This document shows positions 31,450 to 40,596 of a stretch of 41,878 nt of DNA, piece after piece. Source of the stretch: Desulfobacterales bacterium RIFOXYA12_FULL_46_15. GTDB lineage: Bacteria; Desulfobacterota; Desulfobacteria; Desulfobacterales; Desulfobacteraceae. A program made the position numbers and the translations under genes. A model generated the notes under the pieces. The model made no database searches, was not told the origin of the DNA, and saw only the letters and a program-made list of their open reading frames with translations. The stretch spans positions 4,930-46,807 of the forward strand of contig MGTJ01000088.1 in the NCBI GenBank assembly GCA_001799395.1, read 5' to 3'. Every line of letters starts with the position of its first letter. The first letter of the stretch is position 1.

Positions 31450-33930
31450 ATGGAAAAAATAATCCCGAATATCCTGATCATCGGGGGAGGCGTTGCCGGA
31501 ATGGCCGCTGCCCAGGCCCTTTCGGACCAGGATGTCGTCATACATGTAGTGGAAAAAGAAACCGCATTGGGTGGCCATGCCGCCCAATGGGCCTGCATGG
31601 CCACCCAAACCTGTGAAAACTGCGGCGCCTGCCTGAGCATTGAAACTGCAAGCCTGGTTCAAAAACAAAAAAATGTAAAACTCCACCTCCATACCATGGT
31701 TGACCACATCGAAAAAAAAGACCAGGGCTATATGGTGGTTCTGGAAAACAATGACTCTTTCATCATTCAAAAAATCATCATGGCTTCAGGATTTTCTCCC
31801 TTTGACCCCCAAAAAACCCCTTCCCTGCATTATGGCACCTGCCCCAATGTCATTACCACGGCTGAGCTGAATACCTTCCTGAAAAATGAATCCATTTCAG
31901 GCCTTCTCAAGGACAGACCTGAACCGAAAATCGCCTTTATTCAGTGTGTGGGATCAAGAAACAGAGACAAAGGAAGGGATTACTGCTCCCAGGTCTGCTG
32001 CAAAATATCCATGCGGCAGGCCCATAAGCTGACCCATCTTTATCCAAAAGCCGATATCACTCTTTTCTATATGGACCTTCAAATCATTGGAAAAGAAATC
32101 AGGACCTTTTACAATGCCCTGTCCAAGAAAATTTCCCTGGTTCAGGGTGTTCCTGCTGAAATCCTTGAAAATCCGGATACGCATCTGCCAACCCTTGTGA
32201 CAGAAGACAAGACAACCCAGTCAAGGGTTGCCCGATCCTTTGATCTCATTGTTCTTTCCGTTGGTCTGCTGCCGTCCAAAACCCTTGAAAAGACATCCGG
32301 GATACTGGACCTGACGCCGAATTCATGGGGTTTTTTCAATACAGACAACGCCGTGGTATCAAAAGATGTCTTTATTGCCGGGTGTGCCGGCGGGCCGAAA
32401 GATATCCTTTCCTCACAACAGGAAGGCAGGATTGCCGCTCAAAAAGCCGTTGAAGCGCTGGGCCTGGATACCCGGGCAAAAATCCCGGTTGCAGTATTCG
32501 GCGATGGCCACGAGGCGGATCAAACAGCCCTGACCCTTGCATTAAAGGGATATCCGGCCTATCTTTTCGGAAACGGAGCCGGTCTTGCAAAAGACGCCCC
32601 GGTGACGGTTTTCAAAGATGCCGGACCGATTTCCATCAGCGGCACTGCCGGTAATTTTTCAATTCATTATAAATCAGACAATCTGAACCGGCATCTCAAA
32701 TGTGCGGCCATTGTCGCTGCTGCCAAGCCCTTGCAATCCATGAACACACCAAAAGGAAAAATTGATAAAATTCTCAGCCTTGATGAATTTTCACACATGA
32801 TTGAAAAAACGCCTGAAAAATGCCCGGAGCGCGGCATCATCCTGATGGATTATTCAGGCCCGGCATATAAATCATCTGCAAGGCTTGCCCTGAGTGCAGG
32901 TCTTAAAGCCAGGGAGGCAGGAAAAGACATTGCTGTTATCATGAATAAAATGCTGGTCCACGGGGCACTGGGACAAAGGCTTTACGATGAGGCCAGAAGG
33001 CTGGGAATTGATTTTTTCCGGTATGAAACGCCTGAAGACCTCACTATTGAAGACTCGGGCCAGGGATTCCGAATAAGGCTGAAAGAGGCAACCCTGCCGT
33101 CTGTTTTCCTGGATCTTTCCTGTGATGCACTGATCCTTCCCCATACGGTTTCACCTGCCAAAGGCTTTGGGGATCTGGCCTGTCTTTTGCGCCAGCCCCT
33201 TGACAAGGAAGGCTTTCTTCAATCTGCCAATACCCGTCACCGTCCCACGCAGAGTCTTCGCAAAGGGATCTTTTTTGCCGGGACCTGCCATGACGAAACC
33301 GACCCGGATGATTTCAATCACGAACTTGATGAAATTTCATCTCTCCTGTCAACTCAGGATTTCAGTTTACCTGCAACCGATCCGGGCGTTGAGATCAACC
33401 AGAAAAAATGTGCCCAGTGTCTTACCTGTATCCGGATCTGCCCGCACAATGCCATTGTCATGAATGAAAAAAGCAGACCAGAGATTGTACCGGATTCATG
33501 TTTTTCATGTCATCTCTGTGTATCCAACTGCCCGGCCTATGCCATTGAATCAAAAACCATGGCCAATGATCAAGTGGCAGGCCTGGTTCAAAAAGGGGCT
33601 GTTACGGTTTTTGCCTGTGAACGGTCTGCGGCCCTGGCAGCAGGAAATCTCTCCTTGCCGGACCATATCCGTTTAATTCCCATCCCCTGTGCATGCCGGA
33701 TCAGCAGTGATATCATCCTTAAAGCGCTTTTAAACGGTGCATCAAAGGTCATTGTCTGCGGCTGCCACCCGGAAAACTGCAAATCCCATAAAGGCAGCAG
33801 GGTCGCTTCCGACAGCGTCCAAAAGGTTTTGTCCGTCCCCGGCGTAAACCAGGCCGGGATAGTCTTTGAACCTGTTGCAGCCAATGAAACTGCAAAATTT
33901 GAACGCATTATTTCCAAAGCAAAAGAATAA
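31450..33930 (+). CDS. HdrA-MvhD fusion, iron-sulfur flavoprotein (QmoB-like layout)
   Basis: An 826-residue electron-transfer protein. HdrA part: FAD-binding GGGVAG at about 10-15 and the cluster segment CMATQTCENCGACLS at about 49-63, CVGSRNRDKGRDYCSQVCC further on, then an NAD(P)H/FAD domain. Two ferredoxin motifs follow (CAQCLTCIRICP, CFSCHLCVSNCP). The C-terminal 130 residues are MvhD-like, with cysteines in VFACERS, IPCACRIS and VCGCHPENCKSHKG. Start at 31450 (GGAGGAG); a GTG four codons before is in the SD. The HdrA-plus-MvhD fusion occurs in QmoB and in uncharacterised Hdr clusters of sulfate reducers. It is followed 14 bp later by an HdrC-HdrB fusion, so the pair should form a minimal Hdr complex; the electron partners are unknown. 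Confidence 0.86.
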   Translation: MEKIIPNILIIGGGVAGMAAAQALSDQDVVIHVVEKETALGGHAAQWACMATQTCENCGACLSIETASLVQKQKNVKLHLHTMVDHIEKKDQGYMVVLENNDSFIIQKIIMASGFSPFDPQKTPSLHYGTCPNVITTAELNTFLKNESISGLLKDRPEPKIAFIQCVGSRNRDKGRDYCSQVCCKISMRQAHKLTHLYPKADITLFYMDLQIIGKEIRTFYNALSKKISLVQGVPAEILENPDTHLPTLVTEDKTTQSRVARSFDLIVLSVGLLPSKTLEKTSGILDLTPNSWGFFNTDNAVVSKDVFIAGCAGGPKDILSSQQEGRIAAQKAVEALGLDTRAKIPVAVFGDGHEADQTALTLALKGYPAYLFGNGAGLAKDAPVTVFKDAGPISISGTAGNFSIHYKSDNLNRHLKCAAIVAAAKPLQSMNTPKGKIDKILSLDEFSHMIEKTPEKCPERGIILMDYSGPAYKSSARLALSAGLKAREAGKDIAVIMNKMLVHGALGQRLYDEARRLGIDFFRYETPEDLTIEDSGQGFRIRLKEATLPSVFLDLSCDALILPHTVSPAKGFGDLACLLRQPLDKEGFLQSANTRHRPTQSLRKGIFFAGTCHDETDPDDFNHELDEISSLLSTQDFSLPATDPGVEINQKKCAQCLTCIRICPHNAIVMNEKSRPEIVPDSCFSCHLCVSNCPAYAIESKTMANDQVAGLVQKGAVTVFACERSAALAAGNLSLPDHIRLIPIPCACRISSDIILKALLNGASKVIVCGCHPENCKSHKGSRVASDSVQKVLSVPGVNQAGIVFEPVAANETAKFERIISKAKE

Positions 33931-33944
33931 AGGATCTATCAATA

Positions 33945-35153
33945 ATGGACAGCACAACCATAAATAAAAATTCAGTTTTATATACGCTTTTGAACCAATA
34001 TCCTCTGGGTGATAATATTTCCGAATGCCTGACCTGTGGTGCCTGTAATTCCAGGTGCACCTGGTTTGACGGGGAAGGCGGGCCATTGCCCCGCCAGATC
34101 ATCCGCATGGCTGCCCTGGGGCTTGATGAAGCCCTTGTCAAAACATCCATGATCTGGGACTGCCTTCTCTGCAACCGGTGCACGGAAGTCTGCCCCATGG
34201 GGATCACCATGGATAAAGTAGTCCGAAAGGCCCGGAGCCTTGCCATTGCCGATGATAAAATCCCGGGTGATATCAAAAAAGGCATTAAAAACCGGCTTGA
34301 GCTGGGCGATGTCAATGGTCTTACAAAAGAAGAATTTGTGGAAACCGTTGAATTTGTCAGCGAAGAATTTATTGATGAAGTGAATGATCCTCTGGCCCAT
34401 ATCCCTTATGATCAAAAAGGCGCAAAGCTTCTTTATCTCCCCAACCCCAGGGAACTGGGCATCAACCTCATGCATTTGACGGCCATGGCAAAACTCTTTT
34501 ATGCATCAAAACAAACCTGGACCCTGTCGTCCCGCCATACCGACGTCACCAACTGGGGATATTTTGTGGGAAAGGATGAGGTTGCAAAACAAATGGCGTT
34601 GATGGTGGTGGAACCTGCCGAGGAGCTTCAGATCGAAACCCTTGTCCTGTCGGAATGCGGCCATGGATACCATGTCTTAAAATACCTCCTTGAAGACCTG
34701 ATCGGCAGAAAACCCGAATTTGAAGTCCTCTCCATGCCGGAACTCCTGGTCCGGTATGCAGAAAAAGGAATTCTCAAATTCGACCCCAGCGTTCACCCTT
34801 ACAAAATCGCCTACCATGATCCCTGCAATATTGCCCGGAAATCAGGCGGATACGATGCACCCAGGCAATTGCTTTCCATGGTCTGTGACGGCGTAGCGGA
34901 ACTGACCCCCAACCGGGAGGACGGTATCTGCTGCGGCGGCGGCGGCGGCGCCCTCCAGGACAGCACTGCCACCAAAAAAAGAATGATAACTGGCAAACCC
35001 AAGGCCGACCAGATGAAAAGAGCAGGCCTGCCCAACCTGGCTACGGCCTGCCTGTCCTGCCACCGGCAACTGGGAGAACTGTCCGCTCATTTTAAACTGG
35101 GCATAAAAGTGGTAACCGTGGCTTCCCTGGCATCGGAATCACTGATCTTATAA
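33945..35153 (+). CDS. HdrC-HdrB fusion, cysteine form
   Basis: A 402-residue iron-sulfur protein, paralogue of the Sec-containing protein at 1038-2324. HdrC part: C28-x2-C31-x2-C34-x3-C38 and C73-x2-C76-x2-C79-x3-C83. HdrB part: C294, C329-C330-G, C369-x2-C372 (CCG motif). C238 in SECGHGY is the position where the other copy carries UGA, so the paralogue confirms which residue is recoded. It probably accepts or passes electrons from the adjacent HdrA-MvhD fusion. The start codon has only a moderate site (AAAGGATC about 10 bp upstream). The small hydrolase gene follows directly. Confidence 0.88.
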   Translation: MDSTTINKNSVLYTLLNQYPLGDNISECLTCGACNSRCTWFDGEGGPLPRQIIRMAALGLDEALVKTSMIWDCLLCNRCTEVCPMGITMDKVVRKARSLAIADDKIPGDIKKGIKNRLELGDVNGLTKEEFVETVEFVSEEFIDEVNDPLAHIPYDQKGAKLLYLPNPRELGINLMHLTAMAKLFYASKQTWTLSSRHTDVTNWGYFVGKDEVAKQMALMVVEPAEELQIETLVLSECGHGYHVLKYLLEDLIGRKPEFEVLSMPELLVRYAEKGILKFDPSVHPYKIAYHDPCNIARKSGGYDAPRQLLSMVCDGVAELTPNREDGICCGGGGGALQDSTATKKRMITGKPKADQMKRAGLPNLATACLSCHRQLGELSAHFKLGIKVVTVASLASESLIL

Positions 35154-35161
35154 TTTTGACT

Positions 35162-35740
35162 ATGCTTTTTCTGGTTTCAGATATTTTCGGCCGGACCCCG
35201 GCCCTGGAAGCTATCGGCAGACAGCTTTCAGAAAATGTTCCCGATATCGGGATTATTGATCCCTATCAGGGTGTCGATCTTCAATTTGAAACCGAAGCCC
35301 ATGCCTATAAGCATTTCATGGACCGGGTGGGATTAAAAAACTACCAGTCCATCCTGACGGATTATTTAACCCCTTCCGCCCCGGACAGGGTCCTGATAGG
35401 GTTCAGTGTCGGAGCTTCCGCCATCTGGGGAATCTCCGGCCGCCCCCCATTCCGGCATATAAAAAAAGCTTTCTGTTTTTACGGATCACAGATCCGCAAT
35501 GAGACCGGGATACATCCCCTGTCTGACATGGAATTTATTTTTCCAAAACAGGAATCCCATTTTGATGTGGATGATCTCATTGGCCGCCTGAGTGCAAAAA
35601 GCCGTGTCACCTGTACAAAAGCCGACGGCCTGCATGGATTCATGAATGAACTGTCCTCTTATTTTGATCCGGTTTGTTATGATAAATATATCAGATACCT
35701 GAAGACATCCCTGAAATTGCAGGAATTGTCTGCTTCATAA
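35162..35740 (+). CDS. Small alpha/beta hydrolase-like protein (dienelactone hydrolase-like)
   Basis: A 192-residue protein with the alpha/beta-hydrolase core. The nucleophile elbow is GFSVGASA (Ser in G-x-S-x-G), and the late DGLHGFMN segment supplies the probable catalytic His; the acid residue is not certain. The N-terminal LVSDIFGRTPAL matches the 'DIFG' start of dienelactone-hydrolase-like proteins. It begins 8 bp after the HdrC-HdrB stop and probably belongs to the same operon; the ATG at 35162 has no visible SD, so translational coupling is likely. What an esterase-like protein does beside an Hdr module is not evident. Confidence 0.65.
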   Translation: MLFLVSDIFGRTPALEAIGRQLSENVPDIGIIDPYQGVDLQFETEAHAYKHFMDRVGLKNYQSILTDYLTPSAPDRVLIGFSVGASAIWGISGRPPFRHIKKAFCFYGSQIRNETGIHPLSDMEFIFPKQESHFDVDDLIGRLSAKSRVTCTKADGLHGFMNELSSYFDPVCYDKYIRYLKTSLKLQELSAS

Positions 35741-35749
35741 AGGATTCCC

Positions 35750-37192
35750 ATGAAACCTGAACCTCTTTTGGCAGAAACAGTGGACTACAGCCGGAAATGG
35801 CACGCCATGGCCGCCGTGGGGACCGGTGTATTCCTGGCCACGGTGGACGGCAGCATTATCAATGTGTCCCTGCCCACACTGGTAAAAGAACTGCATACCG
35901 AATTTGCCGTAGTGCAATGGGTGGTGCTGGCCTATCTTTTGACCATCACCAGCACCATGGCCGGCATCGGGCGGCTGGCCGACATGACCGGGAAAAAAAC
36001 CATATATATGGCCGGATTTATCATCTTTACACTGGGATCGGCCCTTTGCGGATTATCTCCATCAGTGAACTGGCTCATCGGGTTTCGGGTTCTGCAAGCC
36101 ATTGGTGCAGCCATGACCATGGCCCTGGGGGCTGCCATTTTGACGGAAGCCTTTCCTCCGGCTGAAAGGGGCAAGGCCATGGGCATGATCGGTGCCATCG
36201 TTTCCATGGGCATCGTGGCAGGACCAGCCCTGGGCGGGGTGATCTTAAGCCTTCTCTCCTGGCACTGGATTTTCTTTGTCAACCTGCCTGTGGGGATTAT
36301 CGGAACCATTATGGTAAAACGCAACCTGCCTGATTTTAAACCCGGAGGCAGCCAGCGGTTTGATATCCCTGGGGCCCTGACCCTGTTTTCAAGCATCCTC
36401 TGTCTTTTGCTGGGGTTGACTATAGGGCAGCAGCAAGGCTTTTTTCAACCATTGACCGGTCTTTTTACCGGATTGTGGCTGATCCTGATGGTGCTCTTTG
36501 TTTTCATCGAAAATAGAACCGCCCAGCCCATGATTGATCCGAAATTATTCCGTAACCCTGTTCTCGGGGTCAATCTGACCACCGGCTTCATATGTTTTGT
36601 GGGGCTTGGCGGCACCATAATTCTTCTGCCCTTTTATCTGGAAAACATCCTTCACTTCCCCTCCATGAAGGTGGGACTGCTCATGGGCATCGTTCCAGTC
36701 ATGCTGGGAATCACTTCTCCTCTTGCGGGTGTTTTATCAGATCATGCAGGCAGCCGCAGGATAACCATGACCGGGCTTATACTGCTGCTTTTCGGATTTC
36801 TGGCTGCCGCCACACTGGATCAGCATACCACCGTATGGGGATACGCCCTGAGGATCTTCATGATAGGTGCAGGCCTCGGCATCTTTATGTCACCCAACAA
36901 CAGCGCCATCATGGGCACGGCTCCCCGTCACCAGCTCGGCATTGTCTCAAGCATGATGGCCCAGTCCCGCACCCTGGGCCAGACTGTCGGCGTGGCCGTC
37001 ATCGGCGCTGTCTGGGCTGGCCGCACCCTTTATTATGCCGGAACCGGCACCGGCGGCGCCACCCTGGCACCCGCCGGTGCCCAGATCGCCGGCCTGCATG
37101 ATGCTTTTTTTTCCGCTGCCGCGCTGACCGTCATTGCGTTGCTCCTCAGTATCCGGGCCTATATCCGTGAAACCCGCCAGGGCGGGAAATAA
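35750..37192 (+). CDS. MFS efflux transporter, DHA2 (EmrB/QacA) family
   Basis: A 480-residue inner-membrane transporter with about 14 predicted spans. Family signs: the early membrane motif ATVDGSIINVSLPTL (TM1), the motif-A region GRLADMTGKKTIYMAG after TM2, and the motif-C-like proline/glycine-rich MGIVAGPALGGVI in TM5. It would use the proton gradient to export hydrophobic compounds. It begins 9 bp after the hydrolase gene (AAAGGATTCCC upstream), so it ends the operon of HdrA-MvhD, HdrC-HdrB and hydrolase. The substrate is not evident, and it is convergent with the M50 protease gene. Confidence 0.85.
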   Translation: MKPEPLLAETVDYSRKWHAMAAVGTGVFLATVDGSIINVSLPTLVKELHTEFAVVQWVVLAYLLTITSTMAGIGRLADMTGKKTIYMAGFIIFTLGSALCGLSPSVNWLIGFRVLQAIGAAMTMALGAAILTEAFPPAERGKAMGMIGAIVSMGIVAGPALGGVILSLLSWHWIFFVNLPVGIIGTIMVKRNLPDFKPGGSQRFDIPGALTLFSSILCLLLGLTIGQQQGFFQPLTGLFTGLWLILMVLFVFIENRTAQPMIDPKLFRNPVLGVNLTTGFICFVGLGGTIILLPFYLENILHFPSMKVGLLMGIVPVMLGITSPLAGVLSDHAGSRRITMTGLILLLFGFLAAATLDQHTTVWGYALRIFMIGAGLGIFMSPNNSAIMGTAPRHQLGIVSSMMAQSRTLGQTVGVAVIGAVWAGRTLYYAGTGTGGATLAPAGAQIAGLHDAFFSAAALTVIALLLSIRAYIRETRQGGK

Positions 37193-37228
37193 GATAGCCC
37201 GGTTCTTCCCGGGACAGACGGCTGACAA

Positions 37229-37852
37229 TCAAGGCAACATCAGTTTGATAAACGACAGGATCATCCACTGGAAAAAGTTAATCACAGGGTCCAGGACGCC
37301 TAAATAAAGCAGGCCGATGATAATAAAAAATCCATACCGCTCAAGGCGGAAAAGTTGGTTTTGAATGTTTTGGGATGCAAAGCCCATCAAAATTTTCGAT
37401 CCGTCAAGAGGGGGCAGCGGTATCAAATTAAAAGCAGCCAGGACAATGTTGATCTTTGCAAAATAATAAAGAAGCTCTGCAAGCATGCCGGATGGCGAGG
37501 GAGACAGGAGACGGTCCAAAAAAAGAGCAATAAAGGCCAACAGCATATTCGCGATGATTCCTGCGGAAGAGACCAGGATCATCCCTTTTCGCCTGTCACG
37601 CAATTGGTTGAAATTCACCGGAACCGGCTTTGCCCAGCCAAAACCGAAAATAAAGAGCATGAGGGTGCCCACAGGGTCGAGGTGTTTGAGCGGGTTAAGG
37701 CTCAGGCGGCCGAGCAATTTGGCTGTCGGGTCACCCATGCGATAGGCTGCCCAGCCATGTGCCAGCTCATGAAAAATAATAGCATACAAGAGCGGTACGG
37801 CGATGAGGATGAATGCAAGCGGATCATGAAGCAACAGGTTGAGCAAGCCCAT
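37229..37852 (-). CDS. M50-family site-2-type membrane metalloprotease
   Basis: A 207-residue polytopic protein of the M50 (site-2 protease) family, about the usual length of the short RseP-unrelated group (no PDZ domain). Zinc motif HELAH in IIFHELAHGWAAYRMGD, the NPLKHLDPVG segment and the third ligand Asp in LPPLDGSKILMG are all present. It is predicted to cut membrane-embedded substrates such as anti-sigma factors, though the target is unknown. The gene is alone, convergent with the MFS gene and divergent from the TPP-riboswitch operon. Confidence 0.85.
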   Translation of the reverse strand: MGLLNLLLHDPLAFILIAVPLLYAIIFHELAHGWAAYRMGDPTAKLLGRLSLNPLKHLDPVGTLMLFIFGFGWAKPVPVNFNQLRDRRKGMILVSSAGIIANMLLAFIALFLDRLLSPSPSGMLAELLYYFAKINIVLAAFNLIPLPPLDGSKILMGFASQNIQNQLFRLERYGFFIIIGLLYLGVLDPVINFFQWMILSFIKLMLP

Positions 37853-37915
37853 GGAGTGTCTCCTTAAATGAATTTCTATTTTTCATAACAATCAGTTTAC
37901 AAAATTTAGGGGTGA

Positions 37916-37945
37916 TTGACAAATGTTTTAAAACCGTGGTAGGGT
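37916..37945 (+). promoter_or_regulatory. Candidate promoter of the thiamin operon
   Basis: TTGACA at 37916-37921 and TAGGGT at 37940-37945, 18 bp apart, lie just before the TPP riboswitch. The -10 box is a poor match (TAnnnT only). Confidence 0.45.
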
Positions 37946-37969
37946 TTGTTTTACCGGTGCAGGATGCAT

Positions 37970-38068
37970 TGGTGGACTGGGGGAGCCGGTGAGGACCGGC
38001 TGAGAGGAAACGGTTTTGAGTTTCGACCCCTGGAACCTGATCCAGGTCATGCTGGCGAAGGAAAGTCG
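37970..38068 (+). promoter_or_regulatory. TPP riboswitch (THI element)
   Basis: The conserved pyrimidine-sensor segment CTGAGAGG (37999-38006) and the pyrophosphate-sensor run CCTGGAACCTGATCC (38029-38043) with GCTGGCGAAGGA (38051-38062) are present in order, and closing stem GACT (37975-37978) with AGTC (38064-38067) is visible. It precedes the thiamin-precursor transporter and thiM/thiE genes, so thiamin pyrophosphate would switch them off. The expression platform is not resolved; a short hairpin GGAAAG-TCG-CTTTC overlaps the 3' side of the closing stem. Confidence 0.92.
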
Positions 38069-38153
38069 CTTTCTTCCACTTCCCCCTGGTTTCATCTCCG
38101 CCTTTTTAAAATTTGCACGGGTTTGATTAATTTTATAAACAGGCAGCTTTTCC

Positions 38154-38900
38154 ATGCTTCAGGTATGTTCCGTCAAAAAATCCTTTAAAGGCCGGACGGT
38201 TTTTTCAAACCTTGATCTCTTTGTGGAGCAGGGCCGGTTTCATGTGATGATCGGGCCGTCCGGATGCGGCAAGAGCACCCTCTTAGACGGGCTCACCGGC
38301 GTCTTCCCCCTGGATGAGGGAAGCCTTTTGTGGAAAGGGAAATCCCTGGAGGATCTCAGGCATCATGCAGCCTATATGCAGCAAAAAGACCTGCTGCTGC
38401 CCTGGTTTTCCCTTCTGGAAAATGCCCTTTTGCCGGCAAGAACTTCGGGTCAGGATATGAAAACGGCAAAAGAAACGGCCGGCCGGCTTTTTGAACGCCT
38501 GGGCCTGAAAGGATATGAGTCCCATTATGCGCGACAGGTGTCCGGCGGCATGCGCCAGAGATGCGCCCTGGTCCGCACCCTGATGTTCAACCGGGATCTG
38601 ATTCTGCTGGATGAACCCTTATCCGCCCTGGACACCATTACCCGGCAAAGCCTTCAATCCCTTCTCCTGCTGCTCCAGACCGAATTTAAAAAGACCATCC
38701 TCATGATCACCCATGACATTGAAGAAGCCCTGTCCCTGGCAGATGAGATTTATCTGTTGAGTACCCGGCCCATGTCCGTCTCCGGCCGGTATGTCCTTAC
38801 CCTGCCCAAGCCCAGGAGCGACCATGACCCTGCATTGACAGCCATGAAGGCAGACATTCTTAAAAAACTGGAAGGAGACCTGAACCATGAACCGGGTTAA
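38154..38900 (+). CDS. thiZ: ABC transporter ATPase for thiamin precursor (ThiZ)
   Basis: A 248-residue ABC ATPase. Walker A GPSGCGKST (about 34-42), the signature VSGGMRQR, Walker B LILLDEP and the switch His in ITHDIEEA are all present. The sequence resembles the nitrate/taurine/hydroxymethylpyrimidine type ATPases. It directly follows a TPP riboswitch and overlaps the permease gene by 14 bp; with the NMT1-like binding protein downstream it forms the ThiXYZ importer. The substrate is probably formylaminopyrimidine or hydroxymethylpyrimidine, known for ThiXYZ. The start lies 54 bp after a gap without a clear SD. Confidence 0.83.
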   Translation: MLQVCSVKKSFKGRTVFSNLDLFVEQGRFHVMIGPSGCGKSTLLDGLTGVFPLDEGSLLWKGKSLEDLRHHAAYMQQKDLLLPWFSLLENALLPARTSGQDMKTAKETAGRLFERLGLKGYESHYARQVSGGMRQRCALVRTLMFNRDLILLDEPLSALDTITRQSLQSLLLLLQTEFKKTILMITHDIEEALSLADEIYLLSTRPMSVSGRYVLTLPKPRSDHDPALTAMKADILKKLEGDLNHEPG

Positions 38901-39624
38901 TCTTCCGGCAGCCATCCTGGTGGTCCTGATCCTGGGGGTCTGGGAAGCGGCAGTCCGTCTCCTGGACGTGCCCCTGTTTATCCTGCCGCCCCCTTCCTGC
39001 ATTGTTTGGACTGCCTTAATCCGGGCGCCCCTGATTTTCCCCCATGCCCTGGTTACCTTCTCGGAAATCCTTATGGGTGTTGGGCTCGCCGTTATCACCG
39101 CCATCCCCCTGGCCGTTGTCATGTTTGCCCGGCCTGCCCTGGAAAAAGCATTTTCACCATTCCTTGTGGCCTCCCAGGCCATCCCGGTCTTTGCCCTGGC
39201 CCCGCTCCTGGTGGTGTGGCTCGGCTACGGCATGGCATCCAAAGTGTTCATGGCCTGGATCATCATCTTTTTCCCCATCTGTGTGAGCCTCCTGGAAGGG
39301 TTTAAAAGCTGCGACCCTGAGTTCAGGATATTGTTCCGCCTCATGGGCGCTTCTTTTTTTAACACCCTGACCCTGCTCTACTGGCCCTGGGCCCTGCCCC
39401 GGTTTTTTGCCGGGTTAAAAGTGGGCGTGGGTGTGGCCGGTATCGGGGCCGTGATCGGTGAATGGGTGGGGGCACAAAAAGGGCTCGGATTTTTCATGAT
39501 CCAGTCCAATGCAAGACTCCGGGTGGATCTGGTCTTTGCCGCCATCCTCTGGCTCACGGCCATGGGCCTGGCCTTGTGGCGGCTGACCGGGATCTTGGAA
39601 AAAATCATCATCAAATGGAAATAA
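38887..39624 (+). CDS. thiX: ABC transporter permease for thiamin precursor (ThiX)
   Basis: A 245-residue inner-membrane permease with about six spans and the EAA motif region (EGFKSCDPEFRILFRLMGAS). It belongs to the family of SsuC/TauC/ThiX permeases. Overlap with thiZ and 22-bp spacing to thiY indicate one transcript. Likely dimeric, working with ThiZ and ThiY to import a pyrimidine thiamin precursor. Confidence 0.83.
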   Translation: MNRVNLPAAILVVLILGVWEAAVRLLDVPLFILPPPSCIVWTALIRAPLIFPHALVTFSEILMGVGLAVITAIPLAVVMFARPALEKAFSPFLVASQAIPVFALAPLLVVWLGYGMASKVFMAWIIIFFPICVSLLEGFKSCDPEFRILFRLMGASFFNTLTLLYWPWALPRFFAGLKVGVGVAGIGAVIGEWVGAQKGLGFFMIQSNARLRVDLVFAAILWLTAMGLALWRLTGILEKIIIKWK

Positions 39625-39646
39625 CCATAAGAAAGGAAAAAGCATT

Positions 39647-40585
39647 ATGAAAACAAAAATAATGGGTTTGGTTCTCGCCCTTTTTCTCTGGGCAGGCACG
39701 GCCCCGGCAGCTGAAGAAAATTTAACACTCATGTTGGACTGGTTCCCCAATGTGGACCATTTGCCCATTTATGTGGCAAGGGAAAAAGGCTGGTTTTCCG
39801 AAAATCATATCAAGGTGGAGATCATCAGCCCATCTGAAACTTCAGATGCCCTGAAGCTGGCAGCCTCGGGCAATGTAGATCTGGCCGTGTCCTACCAGCC
39901 CCAGACCATTATTGCAGCAGACCAGGGGCTTTCCATCAAAGTCATCGCCCCCCTGGTGGTCCACCCCCTGACCACCCTGCTTTTCCTTGAAGGCAAAGGC
40001 ATAAAAAATCCACAGGATTTGTCCGGCAAAAAAATCGGCTATACCGTGCCCGGACTCATGGATGTGATGCTGGAAGCCTTTGCCGCAGGTAACGGCATCA
40101 AAGACTATACCCCGGTGAATGTGGGATTTACCATCCTGCCTGCCCTGGTTTCAGGCCAGGTGGATGCGGTCATGGGACCGTTCAAGACCTATGAAACCGT
40201 CACCATCGCCCAACAGGGCTATAAGGCCCAATTTTTTGAACTTGAAAAATGGGGCATCCCGGATTATGAAGAATTAATTTTCGTGGCCGGCCCCAATACC
40301 CTGAAAAAAAAATCCAGGGCCGTCAAAGGCTTTGTCATGGCCATCGAAAAGGCCCTGGCCTTTACCGCGGCCCATCCCAAAGAGGCCCTGGCGCTTTATC
40401 TTTCAGCCGTGCCTGAAGCGGATAAAACCATTGAAACCCAGGCCTTTGAACTGACCCGGCCCTATTTTGCCGCTAAAACCGGTCATGACGTTGCCAAATG
40501 GCAGGCTTTTGCCGGCTTTGCCCAAAAACACGGCCTTATTAAAAACAAAGTGGATGCCAAAACCCTAATCCACACATGGAAATAA
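39647..40585 (+). CDS. thiY: Thiamin-precursor binding protein, NMT1/THI5-like (ThiY)
   Basis: A 312-residue periplasmic binding protein. The signal peptide is [20 protein letters not shown], with cleavage probably after AA. The NMT1/THI5-like signature is visible ([23 protein letters not shown] near the N-terminus and a [16 protein letters not shown] segment). Homologues bind N-formyl-4-amino-5-aminomethyl-2-methylpyrimidine. No lipobox cysteine is seen, so it is likely soluble in the periplasm. Its stop codon lies over the SD of thiM. Confidence 0.86.
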   Translation: MKTKIMGLVLALFLWAGTAPAAEENLTLMLDWFPNVDHLPIYVAREKGWFSENHIKVEIISPSETSDALKLAASGNVDLAVSYQPQTIIAADQGLSIKVIAPLVVHPLTTLLFLEGKGIKNPQDLSGKKIGYTVPGLMDVMLEAFAAGNGIKDYTPVNVGFTILPALVSGQVDAVMGPFKTYETVTIAQQGYKAQFFELEKWGIPDYEELIFVAGPNTLKKKSRAVKGFVMAIEKALAFTAAHPKEALALYLSAVPEADKTIETQAFELTRPYFAAKTGHDVAKWQAFAGFAQKHGLIKNKVDAKTLIHTWK

Positions 40586-40596
40586 GGAGAATTTTT

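Noticed and set aside
35932-36396. 154-codon open frame antisense to the MFS gene
   Set aside because: Antisense to membrane-coding sequence; composition rich in Met, Pro, Arg and Ala, no motif.
37198-37213. CCCGG/CCGGG hairpin between the MFS and M50 genes
   Set aside because: Short stem with no T-run on either strand, so not called a terminator.
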